From: Candidatus Aminicenantota bacterium
GTDB lineage: Bacteria; Acidobacteriota; Aminicenantia; Aminicenantales; Saccharicenantaceae
Reading direction: 5' to 3'
Assembly (NCBI GenBank): GCA_014360005.1
Contig: JACIYI010000002.1
Coordinates: 124,001 to 188,000 of the forward strand
DNA length: 64,000 bases
Both the position numbers and the translations under genes were made by a program. Every line of letters begins with the position of its first letter. Position 1 is the first letter of the stretch. Positions 34,567 to 43,114 of the stretch are shown one piece after another. Under the pieces are notes generated by a model. That model did not search any database. It was not told where the DNA came from and saw only the letters and a list, made by a program, of their open reading frames with translations.

Positions 34567-35661
34567 TTAAAAGCTCATCAGGAAGGTCAGGTTTAATATA
34601 AGGTCATTTTTCTTGAGTGGGTCTTTGTAGTCATAGACCCAGATATTGGGCTGCAGTTTGAGGCTGCTGTGGAGCGGAGCCCAGTCCAGACCGGCGATTA
34701 TCAGCGATATCTCATCGTTGGTCGCCAGGTTGTTGGGCTCGTAATGGTCAAAACGAGCAAACAGGTTCAGCTTTTCCGGGATAAGATTATAGCGGCCAAA
34801 GACAGAAAGTCCGGAACGGTCATAACGCTCGCCGTCCAGGAGATTCTTGTCGTTGCGGTAAACAAAGTACTCAGCTCCCAGAGTCAGATTGGGGATGAAG
34901 TCCACCAAAAGGTCGCCCTTATAGGTAAAAGCCTTAGCCCCGACATCCTGTTTTTCATAGTCCACGTAGCCCACGATTGACAGGCCGGCCAGCGGTATGA
35001 GCTGCAGGTTGGCACTTAATTTTTTGTGTTTATCCCTTTCTGGTTTGCTGTAGCCTTCGCCAGATGAGAGCATCACCTGATAGCGGAGAGGCCTTAAGAT
35101 TTTGCCTGAAATGTTTATCCCCAGGTCAGCGCTGGTGGCATCGATGTCTTGACCGGTGATATCTTTGTAGCCGTCCAGAAGAGTTTTGGCCACGCTGCGG
35201 TAACCCCAGCGGTCTTCAGCCAGCTTAAAAGTGATGGTATCAGCCATTCCGATTTTAATGTCCGAGTTCGGGATGAGATTTTTTATCTGCACGTACAGGT
35301 GCTTTAAGTAGGGACGGAATTTGTTGTCGGCTTTGTTGGCGGCATCGGTGGCTTTGAGCGTGTCGCCGTCCAGGGTCAGGCGGAAGCTGATGTTGTCGTT
35401 AATCTTGTTGTCATAGCGGAAGTAGACCCGGCGGAAGTGCAGGAAGTTGTTCTTGAAATTGGGGTTATCGGGCGGCGGGGTGGTAATCGGTCCGTTGTTG
35501 GACAGGTAAAAGGTGTAGTCAAAGAAAACTGTTCCCGATAATTTTTGCTGGGCTGAAGCTGGAACAAACAATAAACAGAATCCCAGCAACCCAGTGGCCA
35601 GCCAGGCCGTCAGGCGGCCCAGTCGCTGGGTGCGGTTGACAGAGATTGTTTTCGTAGACAT
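34567..35661 (-). CDS. Outer-membrane porin of the phosphate operon (system 2)
   Basis: Outer-membrane barrel of 364 residues, first gene after the Pho box, and so predicted to let phosphate through the outer membrane under starvation. A signal peptide covers about 1-38 (ending PASAQ). Beta-strands include FRRVYFRYDNKINDNISFRL, which resembles the porin O/P segment, and the chain ends LNLTFLMSF with a terminal Phe. Similarity to the system 1 porin is only in overall layout. AGGAG lies about seven bases before the ATG. Confidence 0.8.
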   Translation of the reverse strand: MSTKTISVNRTQRLGRLTAWLATGLLGFCLLFVPASAQQKLSGTVFFDYTFYLSNNGPITTPPPDNPNFKNNFLHFRRVYFRYDNKINDNISFRLTLDGDTLKATDAANKADNKFRPYLKHLYVQIKNLIPNSDIKIGMADTITFKLAEDRWGYRSVAKTLLDGYKDITGQDIDATSADLGINISGKILRPLRYQVMLSSGEGYSKPERDKHKKLSANLQLIPLAGLSIVGYVDYEKQDVGAKAFTYKGDLLVDFIPNLTLGAEYFVYRNDKNLLDGERYDRSGLSVFGRYNLIPEKLNLFARFDHYEPNNLATNDEISLIIAGLDWAPLHSSLKLQPNIWVYDYKDPLKKNDLILNLTFLMSF

Positions 35662-35709
35662 TTTTTCTCCTTTCGTTTTTTTTCTTCGAGCTGTCCGGCG
35701 CCGTGATAG

Positions 35710-35725
35710 CTCTCAGCATTGAGAG
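35710..35725 (-). other. Small hairpin in the phosphate-operon leader
   Basis: CTCTCA and TGAGAG pair perfectly around the loop GCAT, about 50 bases before the porin ATG and just after the predicted transcription start. It may stabilise the 5' end of the long operon mRNA. Confidence 0.4.
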
Positions 35726-35749
35726 GACAGCATAAAATTGTTCCGTAAA

Positions 35750-35782
35750 AATAAAGACAGGGTTCTGTTAAATTTCGGTTAA
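35750..35782 (-). promoter_or_regulatory. Pho box: three 11-bp direct repeats
   Basis: On the minus strand three 11-base units run in a row: TTAACCGAAAT, TTAACAGAACC and CTGTCTTTATT. The first two match the TTAACA half-site of Bacillus PhoP boxes, the third the CTGTC half-site of the E. coli Pho box, and the 11-bp period is the known spacing for PhoB-type regulators. An AT-rich -10 region (TTTTAT) follows at a suitable distance. It would place the porin-pstSCAB-phoU(-phoB) operon under PhoB. Confidence 0.72.
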
Positions 35783-35879
35783 GAAAGAATAGAGAAATTG
35801 GCCCGATTTTGACCTAAAAACCGTCCGGCAGGAAAGGCGCAGACCGGATTTTATCCCTAAATAATGTTTTTTGGTTCAA

Positions 35880-35908
35880 TTAACACCCTCCCAGCTATTT
35901 GCTATAAT
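35880..35908 (+). promoter_or_regulatory. Sigma-70-type promoter of purF
   Basis: TTAACA (35880-35885), 17 bases, perfect TATAAT (35903-35908) preceded by TGC. The predicted leader is about 22 bases, too short for a purine riboswitch, and none is seen upstream. Confidence 0.75.
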
Positions 35909-35936
35909 AAAGCCTTAGAATCGAGGCAAAAAGATA

Positions 35937-37418
35937 ATGTGCGGCGTTATCGGACTCTGGGCAAACCGGGAAGTCTTCCACGACCTTTATCAGGGACTTC
36001 TTTCCATCCAGCACCGGGGTCAGGATGCGGCCGGCATAATCACCTACGACGGGCGCTTTCATGAGAAAAAGGGAAACGGCCTGGTGCTCGATATTTTCGG
36101 TCTGGAGGAAGCCGCCCAGTTAAAAGGCAATGTAGGTATAGGCCACACCCGTTATCCCACCATCGGTGGTGGCGGACACGAGGATGCCCAGCCCTTCATG
36201 GTCAATACTCCTTTTGGTATCATCCTGGCCCATAACGGCAACGTGGTGAACTACCGCCAGTTGAAGAAAGAATTGTTTGAAAAAAACCAGCGCCTGCTGA
36301 ATTCAGATTGCGATGCCGAGGTCATCCTGAACGTCTTTGCCCAGGAACTGGAGGAGCAGAAGGTTAAACACCTGACCCCGGAAAATATCTTTAAGGCAGT
36401 GGCTGGAGTCTACCGTCGGGTTAAGGGCAGCTATTCAGTGGTGGCTTACATCGCCGAGCAGGGGATGGTGGCTTTCCGGGACCCTCACGGTATCAAGCCG
36501 CTGAGCTTCGGTCGGCGCAAGGACGGCTTGCAGCCTTCTTATGCTTTCGCCTCCGAAACGGTCAGCCTGAACCTGATGAATTTCGAGGACATCGAGCACA
36601 TCCAGGCCGGGGAGGTTGTTTTTCTTGACCGCCAGCGGCAGCTCCACCGCCAGAAGATAGTCCATAAGAAGCATACCCCCTGCCTTTTTGAGTGGGTCTA
36701 TTTCGCCCGACCCGATTCGGTCATCGACGGGGTAAATGTTTACAAGAGCCGGGTCAACCTGGGACGGTTGCTGGCGGCGGAAATCAAAAAGAAAAACCTG
36801 GAGATTGACGTGGTGGTCCCCGTCCCCGATTCCGCCCGGGACGCGGCCATAGAGATTGCCCGCCGGCTGAAATTAAAGTACCGGGAAGCTCTGGTTAAAA
36901 ACAGGTATATCGGCCGGACCTTCATCATGCCGGCTGAAATCAAAAGGCAGAGCTCGGTGCGGCAGAAGCTCAACCCCATCTGCTCGGAAATCGCCGGTAA
37001 GAAGGTGCTGCTGGTGGACGACAGCATTGTCCGGGGCAACACCTCCCGGGCGATCGTGGAGATGGTCAGGGATTGTGGGGCCGAGAAAGTGTATTTTGCT
37101 TCCTATTCCCCGCCCCTGCGTTATCCCTGCGTCTACGGCATTGACATGCAGACCAAAACCGAGTTTGTTGCCCGGGACGCCGATGAAGAACTGGTGGCCC
37201 GGCGCATCGGGGCCGATCGGGTCATCTACCAGACGCTCAAGAACCTGAAAAAAGCTGTCCGCATGGAAAATCCAGCCCTGAAGAATTTCTGCGCGGCCTG
37301 CTTTGACGGCTGTTATCCAACCGGTGATGTGACTCAGGATATTCTGAAAGCCATCGAGGAAGAACGGAAGCTGATTCAGGAAAGCCAGCTGGAGCTTAAC
37401 ATCAAGACCGGCCGCTAA
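35937..37418 (+). CDS. purF: Amidophosphoribosyltransferase
   Basis: First enzyme of purine synthesis: it makes phosphoribosylamine from PRPP and glutamine. 493 residues. The glutaminase domain starts directly MCGVIGLW, with Cys2 as nucleophile, so there is no propeptide to remove. The PRPP site is VLLVDDSIVRGNTSR. Cys249 (HTPCLFEW), Cys398 (YPCVYG), Cys452 and Cys455 (FCAACFDG) match the four ligands of the [4Fe-4S] cluster in the B. subtilis-type enzyme, which normally does have a propeptide. The gene stands alone, with a convergent neighbour 15 bases away. Confidence 0.95.
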   Translation: MCGVIGLWANREVFHDLYQGLLSIQHRGQDAAGIITYDGRFHEKKGNGLVLDIFGLEEAAQLKGNVGIGHTRYPTIGGGGHEDAQPFMVNTPFGIILAHNGNVVNYRQLKKELFEKNQRLLNSDCDAEVILNVFAQELEEQKVKHLTPENIFKAVAGVYRRVKGSYSVVAYIAEQGMVAFRDPHGIKPLSFGRRKDGLQPSYAFASETVSLNLMNFEDIEHIQAGEVVFLDRQRQLHRQKIVHKKHTPCLFEWVYFARPDSVIDGVNVYKSRVNLGRLLAAEIKKKNLEIDVVVPVPDSARDAAIEIARRLKLKYREALVKNRYIGRTFIMPAEIKRQSSVRQKLNPICSEIAGKKVLLVDDSIVRGNTSRAIVEMVRDCGAEKVYFASYSPPLRYPCVYGIDMQTKTEFVARDADEELVARRIGADRVIYQTLKNLKKAVRMENPALKNFCAACFDGCYPTGDVTQDILKAIEEERKLIQESQLELNIKTGR

Positions 37419-37433
37419 CGGGCCGTGCTCGCC

Positions 37434-38390
37434 TCAGGCTTTTTCTCGCCAGTAATTGAGGAGGTCCAGGAGGGATTGTTTCAAGTTAATCTGGGGTTTC
37501 CAGCCGGTCAGGCGCGACAGCCGGGAAATATCAGCCAGAAGGATGGGCGGCTCCGGAAAAACAGTCTTGGTCTTGTCCGTCTCAATCACCATCTTGGCCC
37601 GGGTCATTCCCAGCATCAGTTTTAACATTTCGTGGCCCGACCAGGCCTGCCCCGAGCCCAGGTTGTAGGCCTCTCCGGGTTCGCTCTTTTCGGAAATCAA
37701 CCACAGGGCCCTGACCAGGTCCCGGACGTCGGTGTAATCTTTCTTGCTTTCCAGGTTGCCCAGGCGCAGCACCGGACTCCCTTTCTTTTTTTCGATTTCA
37801 GCAATCTGGCGGGCCAGGCTGGACGGAGGATAGTAAACGGGCTGGCGGGGTCCGAGAACACTGAAAACCCGAGCCCTGATAATTTTCAGACCGCAGGTTT
37901 TGTAATATTGAAACCCCAGCAGGTCCTGGGCTGCCTGGCTGACACCAAAGGGACTCAGCGGGCGCAGGCTGGCCGTTTCTTTGATCGGCAACTCGTCAGA
38001 ATAAGCCAGGCCGTAGGCTTCAGCCGATGAAGCCAGGATTACCACCGGCTTCAATTGCAGCTCTTTCAGGGCTTCCAGTAGATGGACCGTGCCCAGAACA
38101 TTGGTGGAGAGAGTTTCCGCGGCCAGGTTATAAGAAGAGCCAGCAGCCGCCTGCGCGGCCAGGTGAAAGATCCGGTCGGGCCGGGTGGTGGCCAGGACTT
38201 TGAGGAGTGAGCCCTGGTCCCGGATATCGCCTTCCAGCAGCCTAAGGCGGTCGGCGATCTTGGCCAGGTTTTCCAGCGAACTTCTGGGCCTGACCAGGCC
38301 ACAGATCTCTACCTGCTGCAGGTTCTGGCACAGGTAATCAGCCAGGTGGCTGCCGATAAATCCACTGATGCCGGTGATCAAAATTCTCAT
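37434..38390 (-). CDS. NAD-dependent epimerase/dehydratase homologue lacking the YxxxK residues (GDP-6-deoxymannose reductase-like)
   Basis: Extended SDR protein of 318 residues from the ATG at 38390 (GAGG upstream). The NAD(P)-binding motif ITGISGFIGSHLADYL is intact and the body (AAAGSSYN, NVLGTVHLLEAL, LASSAEAYG, YTDVRDLVRAL, YNLGSGQAWSG) resembles Rmd/Gmd enzymes of GDP-sugar synthesis. However, the catalytic Tyr and Lys, expected in SPYxVSK, read SPFGVSQ: Phe148 and Gln152. Each differs from the expected codon by one base. The protein may bind a nucleotide sugar without turning it over, or use a different mechanism. It lies between purF and lptD, 2 kb from the polysaccharide cluster. Confidence 0.78.
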   Translation of the reverse strand: MRILITGISGFIGSHLADYLCQNLQQVEICGLVRPRSSLENLAKIADRLRLLEGDIRDQGSLLKVLATTRPDRIFHLAAQAAAGSSYNLAAETLSTNVLGTVHLLEALKELQLKPVVILASSAEAYGLAYSDELPIKETASLRPLSPFGVSQAAQDLLGFQYYKTCGLKIIRARVFSVLGPRQPVYYPPSSLARQIAEIEKKKGSPVLRLGNLESKKDYTDVRDLVRALWLISEKSEPGEAYNLGSGQAWSGHEMLKLMLGMTRAKMVIETDKTKTVFPEPPILLADISRLSRLTGWKPQINLKQSLLDLLNYWREKA

Positions 38391-38609
38391 GGTTAATCCT
38401 CTTTTCAAACTATATCTTATAGTGGCTTTGCCTGGAAGTGTCAATACCAGGCCGGGCTGAAATAATTAAAGCTGGTATGGTTTCATAAATCGCTGCTCTT
38501 TTTTCATGAACGAGATATCAGGTTTTGAGGTTGGCCCTGGATTGTTTTCCTTGGCCTGGTCGCCCGGACCGGGACTTGGCTTCTGGCGCGGAGTTCAGCC
38601 CAGCCCGGC

Positions 38610-40784
38610 TTAAAAACCGAGGGCTCCCAGCAGGTCGGAGGAACGGCTGATGTTGCCCAGCCCGACCGAGAATCTGAACTGAACTTCAGGTTGGCTGCGG
38701 TAGTAGAACACCCGGATATCAAAACTGAAATCCAGGCATTGATAATGATAGAGACCGGCCAGGGCAGTGTACAGAAGTTTCTTGTTCTGTAGGTCAAATT
38801 CGACCTGGGTTTTCAGGTCCAGCCGTTCAGGCCAGCGCCAGCCGGCCTGCAGCCCGGCCTGGTGGCTGCGGAAAATGCTGTCGGGGCTAAGCGGCTGGTA
38901 ATTCCGGGACCAGTTAAGCCTGAAGAAAAAAGGGTCATCGGGTTGACCCAGGCTGGCCGTCAGCCTGGAACTCAAAAAATTTTTTTCATAAGGGTTGAAA
39001 TCGGCCGATATGTCCAGGCTGAATCGCCCGCCAGGGTAGTACCTGAGATAGGCATTGACGGGAGAAAAATGGCGGCCCGGGTCCTGAGGATAATAATACC
39101 TGGTCGGACTGTGTTCGGGGTCGAAGAATACAGTTTCGGCCAAACCGAGGGTCAGGATTTCCCGGGGTGAACCTTCTGTTCTTCTGAGCCAGTGTTGCGC
39201 CAGCCCGAACTTGAGGTCGTTATTCCTGAAAATTCCGAAGGGTGAAATTATCCGGTCCATGGTGGCCCGGGTTAAGGGAGTGTCGTAGGAAAAAGATAAG
39301 AAAGGTACCAGCAGGTGCTTTAGGTAAGGTTGTCCCCGGCTGAAATAGACCCGGTAAAGAACCGGCCCTTCCAACTGCAGTCCCAGCCGGGCCTGGGAAG
39401 TCAGCAGAGGTTGCGAGCTGCGGACCGTGGTTCCGGGTTCATAGCTCTGAAAGTAATAGGTGAAATTGCCTCCGGCGCTGAGGTTCAGATTAAGCCAGTC
39501 GGCCGGCAGCAGCGGGCAGCTCAACACCGGACGGAAATAGGCCTGGCCCAGGGTATAGGCCTGGTCTGACAGCTCGGTTTTCCAGCTGTATCTCCAGTTG
39601 TTGAGCCCGGATTCAAAGGACAGGTACAGGAACGGCTGCAGGCGGTATTTGAGCAGGTTAAAGCTGGCCTGGGGCAGATAAGCGGTGGAGACGCTCTGGC
39701 CGGTCTGAGGAAAATAGCTCTCAAACCTGGACGTGCGCAGGTTGAAATTGAAATATGACCAGCTCCTGTTCAGGCTGAGCTGGTAGGAGCGGTTATTGAC
39801 CGTGGCTGTGGTGAAATTGCTATCAAATTCTCTAAGGAAATTGAAAGAGCTGGAATAATCGGCCTGACCGGTCAGCTGGAAGCCAGCAGGCAGGGTTTGC
39901 CGATGATTCAGGCGCAGGATGTAAGCCGGCCGGGGGCGCTCGCCTCCCTCTTCCCGGCGGAAGAAAAAAAGATAAGCGCTGGCTTCTCCCCTGGTTCCGG
40001 CGGGAAGGAGGTAACGGTATTCCAGCCCGAGGCCGGTGCCCTTTTTGGAATAGAAGTCGGCGCTGATGGTAGCATCCAGGTTGGGGGCCAGAGCCCAGTA
40101 AAAGCTCTGGCTTAGGCTCAGACCCTTAATCCGGTTAAACCCCAGACGGGGGAAGAGAAACCCGGTAGCCCGGTCTTTTAGCGGATAGCGCAGGTAAGGA
40201 AGGTAAAGGATTGGCAGATTTTTAATCCTGAACACGGCCCGCTGCAGACTCACATAATCTTCTGGCTTCAGTTTGGCCCTGGCAAAAGAGAAGTACCAGC
40301 GGGGAACGGGCTGGGTGCAGGTGGTAAACCAGGCTTTTTCCAGCCGGTAAAGGTCAGCGGCTTGTTTTTCGATAGTTTCGGCTCCGAACAGCAGCCCCGG
40401 CCTGGAAATGGCCCGGACGCCTTCCAGGCGGCCCTCACCGGTCTTCAGGTTGTAAAATAAATTCTCACAGGTTATTACCTCTGAGGGGAGTTGCAGGGTT
40501 ACCTGGCCCTCAGCCCTCACTTCATAGGTTTCGGAGTCGAACTGGAGCCGGTCGGCCAACAGGGTCAAAGAACCAAACCGCAGTTCCACCTCTCCTGAAG
40601 CCAGCCAGACCGGCCCGTTTTTTTCCTGGTAACGGGCAGAAAGTTTGATGGCCTCTTCCGACTGCCGGCTGTTATCCGGATAGATATCCTGAAGACCACC
40701 AGGCCAAAGATCAGGCCCCAAGAAAAACATCAGTAAAAAAGCAGTCAGAAGAATTCCCGGTGAGAGGGCTGGTATCCGCTTCAT
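38610..40784 (-). CDS. lptD: LPS-assembly protein LptD
   Basis: Outer-membrane translocon that inserts lipopolysaccharide in the outer leaflet. 724 residues: signal peptide about 1-28, an OstA/LptA-like periplasmic domain about 45-160 (LTLLADRLQFDSETYEVRAEG), then the large LptD barrel, opening with VPRWYFSFARAKLKPEDYV and LPILYLPYLRYPLKDRATG, a very typical LptD segment. It ends LLGALGF, with a terminal Phe. The few cysteines are not arranged as the E. coli disulfide pairs. No lptE, surA or lptA is adjacent. The 220-base gap downstream holds no gene. Confidence 0.9.
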   Translation of the reverse strand: MKRIPALSPGILLTAFLLMFFLGPDLWPGGLQDIYPDNSRQSEEAIKLSARYQEKNGPVWLASGEVELRFGSLTLLADRLQFDSETYEVRAEGQVTLQLPSEVITCENLFYNLKTGEGRLEGVRAISRPGLLFGAETIEKQAADLYRLEKAWFTTCTQPVPRWYFSFARAKLKPEDYVSLQRAVFRIKNLPILYLPYLRYPLKDRATGFLFPRLGFNRIKGLSLSQSFYWALAPNLDATISADFYSKKGTGLGLEYRYLLPAGTRGEASAYLFFFRREEGGERPRPAYILRLNHRQTLPAGFQLTGQADYSSSFNFLREFDSNFTTATVNNRSYQLSLNRSWSYFNFNLRTSRFESYFPQTGQSVSTAYLPQASFNLLKYRLQPFLYLSFESGLNNWRYSWKTELSDQAYTLGQAYFRPVLSCPLLPADWLNLNLSAGGNFTYYFQSYEPGTTVRSSQPLLTSQARLGLQLEGPVLYRVYFSRGQPYLKHLLVPFLSFSYDTPLTRATMDRIISPFGIFRNNDLKFGLAQHWLRRTEGSPREILTLGLAETVFFDPEHSPTRYYYPQDPGRHFSPVNAYLRYYPGGRFSLDISADFNPYEKNFLSSRLTASLGQPDDPFFFRLNWSRNYQPLSPDSIFRSHQAGLQAGWRWPERLDLKTQVEFDLQNKKLLYTALAGLYHYQCLDFSFDIRVFYYRSQPEVQFRFSVGLGNISRSSDLLGALGF

Positions 40785-40793
40785 TCTTTACAT

Positions 40794-40823
40794 AATATAT
40801 AATTTGGAGCTTACCATAGGCAA
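40794..40823 (-). promoter_or_regulatory. Candidate lptD promoter giving an almost leaderless mRNA
   Basis: On the minus strand TTGCCT (+ 40818-40823), 18 bases, TATATT (+ 40794-40799). The -10 lies only about 10 bases before the lptD ATG, so the leader would be a few bases long; no Shine-Dalgarno sequence is present either. Confidence 0.3.
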
Positions 40824-40911
40824 GAATAAACAATCCCCGGCAACTGGTTGAAGCGGCTGCGGCAATTGTGGTAAAAATAATTGCTCCCAATTGACAAAGC
40901 TTGTGATTACG

Positions 40912-42147
40912 GTGAAAAAGGCGGTTTCTTTTTTATCTTCAACAGCAGGGCTGATGCTGGTCAGCCTGATTCTCGCCACCGGGTTGCAGGCTGAAACCTG
41001 GAAAGCCCGGGAACTGCGCCTGGCCTGGGAAAGAGCCGCCTGGAAGTTCGGTCCCTTCAGAATCCAGCCGCTGCTGGTAATCCGGGAGGCCGGTTATGAT
41101 TCCAACATCTATTATCACCCGGAAGCTGTTTCCGATTTCTGGCTGACAGCCGGCCCGGGAGCCGAGGCCTACCTGATGATCAAGAAGCGGTTAATCTTTC
41201 ATGTCTATGAATCACCGCAGTATGTCTATTTTTTTAAGACTGAACGGGAAAGAACCTGGAATAATTACCTGAACGGCGAGGTGTCCCTCAGCCTCAACCG
41301 TATTCTGCTGACAGCCGGAGGCCGCCTCAACCGGGCCCGGGAGCGCTGGAACACCGAAATCGATATCAGGCCCAGGAGGACCGAAAAAGGTGGCTTTGTC
41401 TCCCTGCTGTATCAGCGCTCCTACCGGGTGTCGTTTGAAGTCAGGGCCGCCAGGATAGATTACGATTATGAAAGCATCGACTATGACTCGGTCAACATCG
41501 GGGAAAGGTTAAGCCACCTCGCAACTTTCTGGAGCGGGCGGTTTTATTACCGGCTGAATCCCCGGGTTCAGTTTTTCCTGGAAGGTGAATGGGGCCAGTA
41601 TGATTTTAAGAGCCAGGCCAGCCTGGGCGATTCCCGGAGCCGGACTTTCTCTTCAGGCTTTGAGTTTTCTCCAGCCGGCCGGGTCCGGGGCCGGATAAGG
41701 ATTGGCTATAAGCAATTTGATACCCTGGAAGAAGGATTGCCAGATTTCCAGGGACTGGTGGGAGATACCGCGGTCAGCTGGGCTATACTCCGGCCTCTGG
41801 TCCTGCGGGGTTCCTACAGGCGGGATGTCAATTTTTCGGTCTGGTCTCGTAATCCGTATTATGTGGGAAATTCATGGTCGGGCGGGAGTTCTCTCTACCT
41901 TTTCAGGAAAAGAATCCGGCTTGATTATACCTACAGCCAGCTCAGAAATGATTATCCCCTGGGTGAAGTTCCCGGTTCGGACCCCCGTCAGGATAACTAT
42001 ACTTTAAATTCGCTGGCCTTATATATTAGAATAAAAAAGACTGTTGGCCTGGGCCTGACAGCCGGCCTCTGGACCAGACAGGTCAATGTCCTGAACTGGG
42101 ATGCCGAGCGGAAATTTGTCGGGTTTAATTTAACCTATGAATTTTAG
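40912..42147 (+). CDS. Outer-membrane beta-barrel protein of the polysaccharide cluster
   Basis: First gene of the exopolysaccharide cluster. The start is uncertain: I use the GTG at 40912, which gives a clean signal peptide (VKKAVSFLSSTAGLMLVSLI); a TTG at 40891 in frame would add seven residues and no Shine-Dalgarno sequence decides. The mature protein, about 385 residues, is all alternating strands rich in Arg, Tyr and Trp, ending FVGFNLTYEF. This resembles the barrel proteins next to Wza-type exporters in some EPS clusters, thought to form the outer-membrane pore; the specific ligand is unknown. It overlaps the upstream end of the next gene's open frame. Confidence 0.7.
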   Translation: MKKAVSFLSSTAGLMLVSLILATGLQAETWKARELRLAWERAAWKFGPFRIQPLLVIREAGYDSNIYYHPEAVSDFWLTAGPGAEAYLMIKKRLIFHVYESPQYVYFFKTERERTWNNYLNGEVSLSLNRILLTAGGRLNRARERWNTEIDIRPRRTEKGGFVSLLYQRSYRVSFEVRAARIDYDYESIDYDSVNIGERLSHLATFWSGRFYYRLNPRVQFFLEGEWGQYDFKSQASLGDSRSRTFSSGFEFSPAGRVRGRIRIGYKQFDTLEEGLPDFQGLVGDTAVSWAILRPLVLRGSYRRDVNFSVWSRNPYYVGNSWSGGSSLYLFRKRIRLDYTYSQLRNDYPLGEVPGSDPRQDNYTLNSLALYIRIKKTVGLGLTAGLWTRQVNVLNWDAERKFVGFNLTYEF

Positions 42148-42187
42148 TTGGGGATTTGGAGCCCAGGCTCCAAAAAAGGTAGGCAAG

Positions 42188-43090
42188 ATGAAAAGAACGG
42201 GTGGATTTCTCCTGAAGGTAGTTTTATGTTTATTGCTGCTGGCCCGGCTGGCTCCAGCCGGGTTCAGCCAGACCCAGGCCCTGACCTCCGAACCACAGGA
42301 AATTCAGACCGCGGCCCGGGAGTATTTCGTAAGGGAATATATCATCGGCCCGCGGGACCTGCTGGAGATAAAAGTTTTTGAACTGCCTGAATTTGACCAT
42401 ACAGTCCGGGTGTCGGAGGACGGCTCCATTACCCTGCCCCTGCTGGGTAATGTTCAGGTCGGGGGCCTGACCAAGGAAAAGGTCGAACAAAAAATTGCCG
42501 ACCTGCTGGACAAGTATGTCAAGAAAGCCCAGGTTTCAGTCTTCATCAAAGAATATCAGAGTTCCAGAGTGGCCATAATCGGGGCGGTGGAGAAACCCGG
42601 GATGTACGAACTGGTGGGCCGCCAGACGCTGCTCCAGATGGTTTCCCAGGCTGGCGGCTTCAAGGAGAACGCCGCCAATGAAATCTATGTTCTGAGAGAG
42701 GGACAGGATGGCAACACCGCTTCCATCAGCATTGACCTGGAAGACCTGCTGCTCAACGGCAATCAGCGCCTGAATATCCCGCTCCAGCCCAACGACGTGA
42801 TCAACGTCCCCGTGGACAAGCTGATTACCATCTATGTTTTCGGCGAGGTGCGCAACCCCGGGGCCCTTCAGGTCAAGATGTCCAAGAAAATCACCCTGCT
42901 CCAGGCTATCGCCCAGGCCGGGGGGTTGAGCGAGAATGCTTCCAAGCGGGGAGTGATCGTCAAGAGAAAAGATAAGACCGGCAAGGAAACCAATCTCCGG
43001 GTCAACCTGAACGATATTATCAAGGGTAAACGCAAAGACATCCCTCTCCGGGAGGGGGATGTGGTCATTGTAAAAGAAAGCATTTTCTGA
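42188..43090 (+). CDS. Wza-like polysaccharide export protein
   Basis: Periplasmic/outer-membrane polysaccharide export protein, 300 residues from the ATG at 42188 (AGGTAGG upstream; an ATG at 42137 overlaps the previous gene). Signal peptide about 1-28. The Poly_export domain is about 48-130 (YIIGPRDLLEIKVFELPEF, VSEDGSITLPLLGNVQVGGL), followed by two SLBB domains (VAIIGAVEKPGMYEL, and ITIYVFGEVRNPGALQV). The C-terminal amphipathic barrel helix of E. coli Wza is absent, so the barrel gene just upstream may supply the outer-membrane pore. No lipobox is evident. The chain-length regulator follows 24 bases on. Confidence 0.9.
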   Translation: MKRTGGFLLKVVLCLLLLARLAPAGFSQTQALTSEPQEIQTAAREYFVREYIIGPRDLLEIKVFELPEFDHTVRVSEDGSITLPLLGNVQVGGLTKEKVEQKIADLLDKYVKKAQVSVFIKEYQSSRVAIIGAVEKPGMYELVGRQTLLQMVSQAGGFKENAANEIYVLREGQDGNTASISIDLEDLLLNGNQRLNIPLQPNDVINVPVDKLITIYVFGEVRNPGALQVKMSKKITLLQAIAQAGGLSENASKRGVIVKRKDKTGKETNLRVNLNDIIKGKRKDIPLREGDVVIVKESIF

Positions 43091-43114
43091 TGAACATAAG
43101 CGGTGAGGTCTGAG

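Noticed and set aside
37394..37411. CGGCC/GGCCG hairpin at the purF stop as a terminator
   Set aside because: Five-base stem with no T run; chance matches of this kind are frequent in GC-rich sequence.
38391..38609. Possible RNA gene in the gap downstream of lptD
   Set aside because: No tRNA-like arms, no strong stem with T run and no promoter; only a short CCCGGACCGGG palindrome is present.
40891..40896. TTGACA just ahead of the EPS barrel gene as its -35 box
   Set aside because: No -10-like hexamer follows at 16-18 bases; the position falls within the possible coding start.
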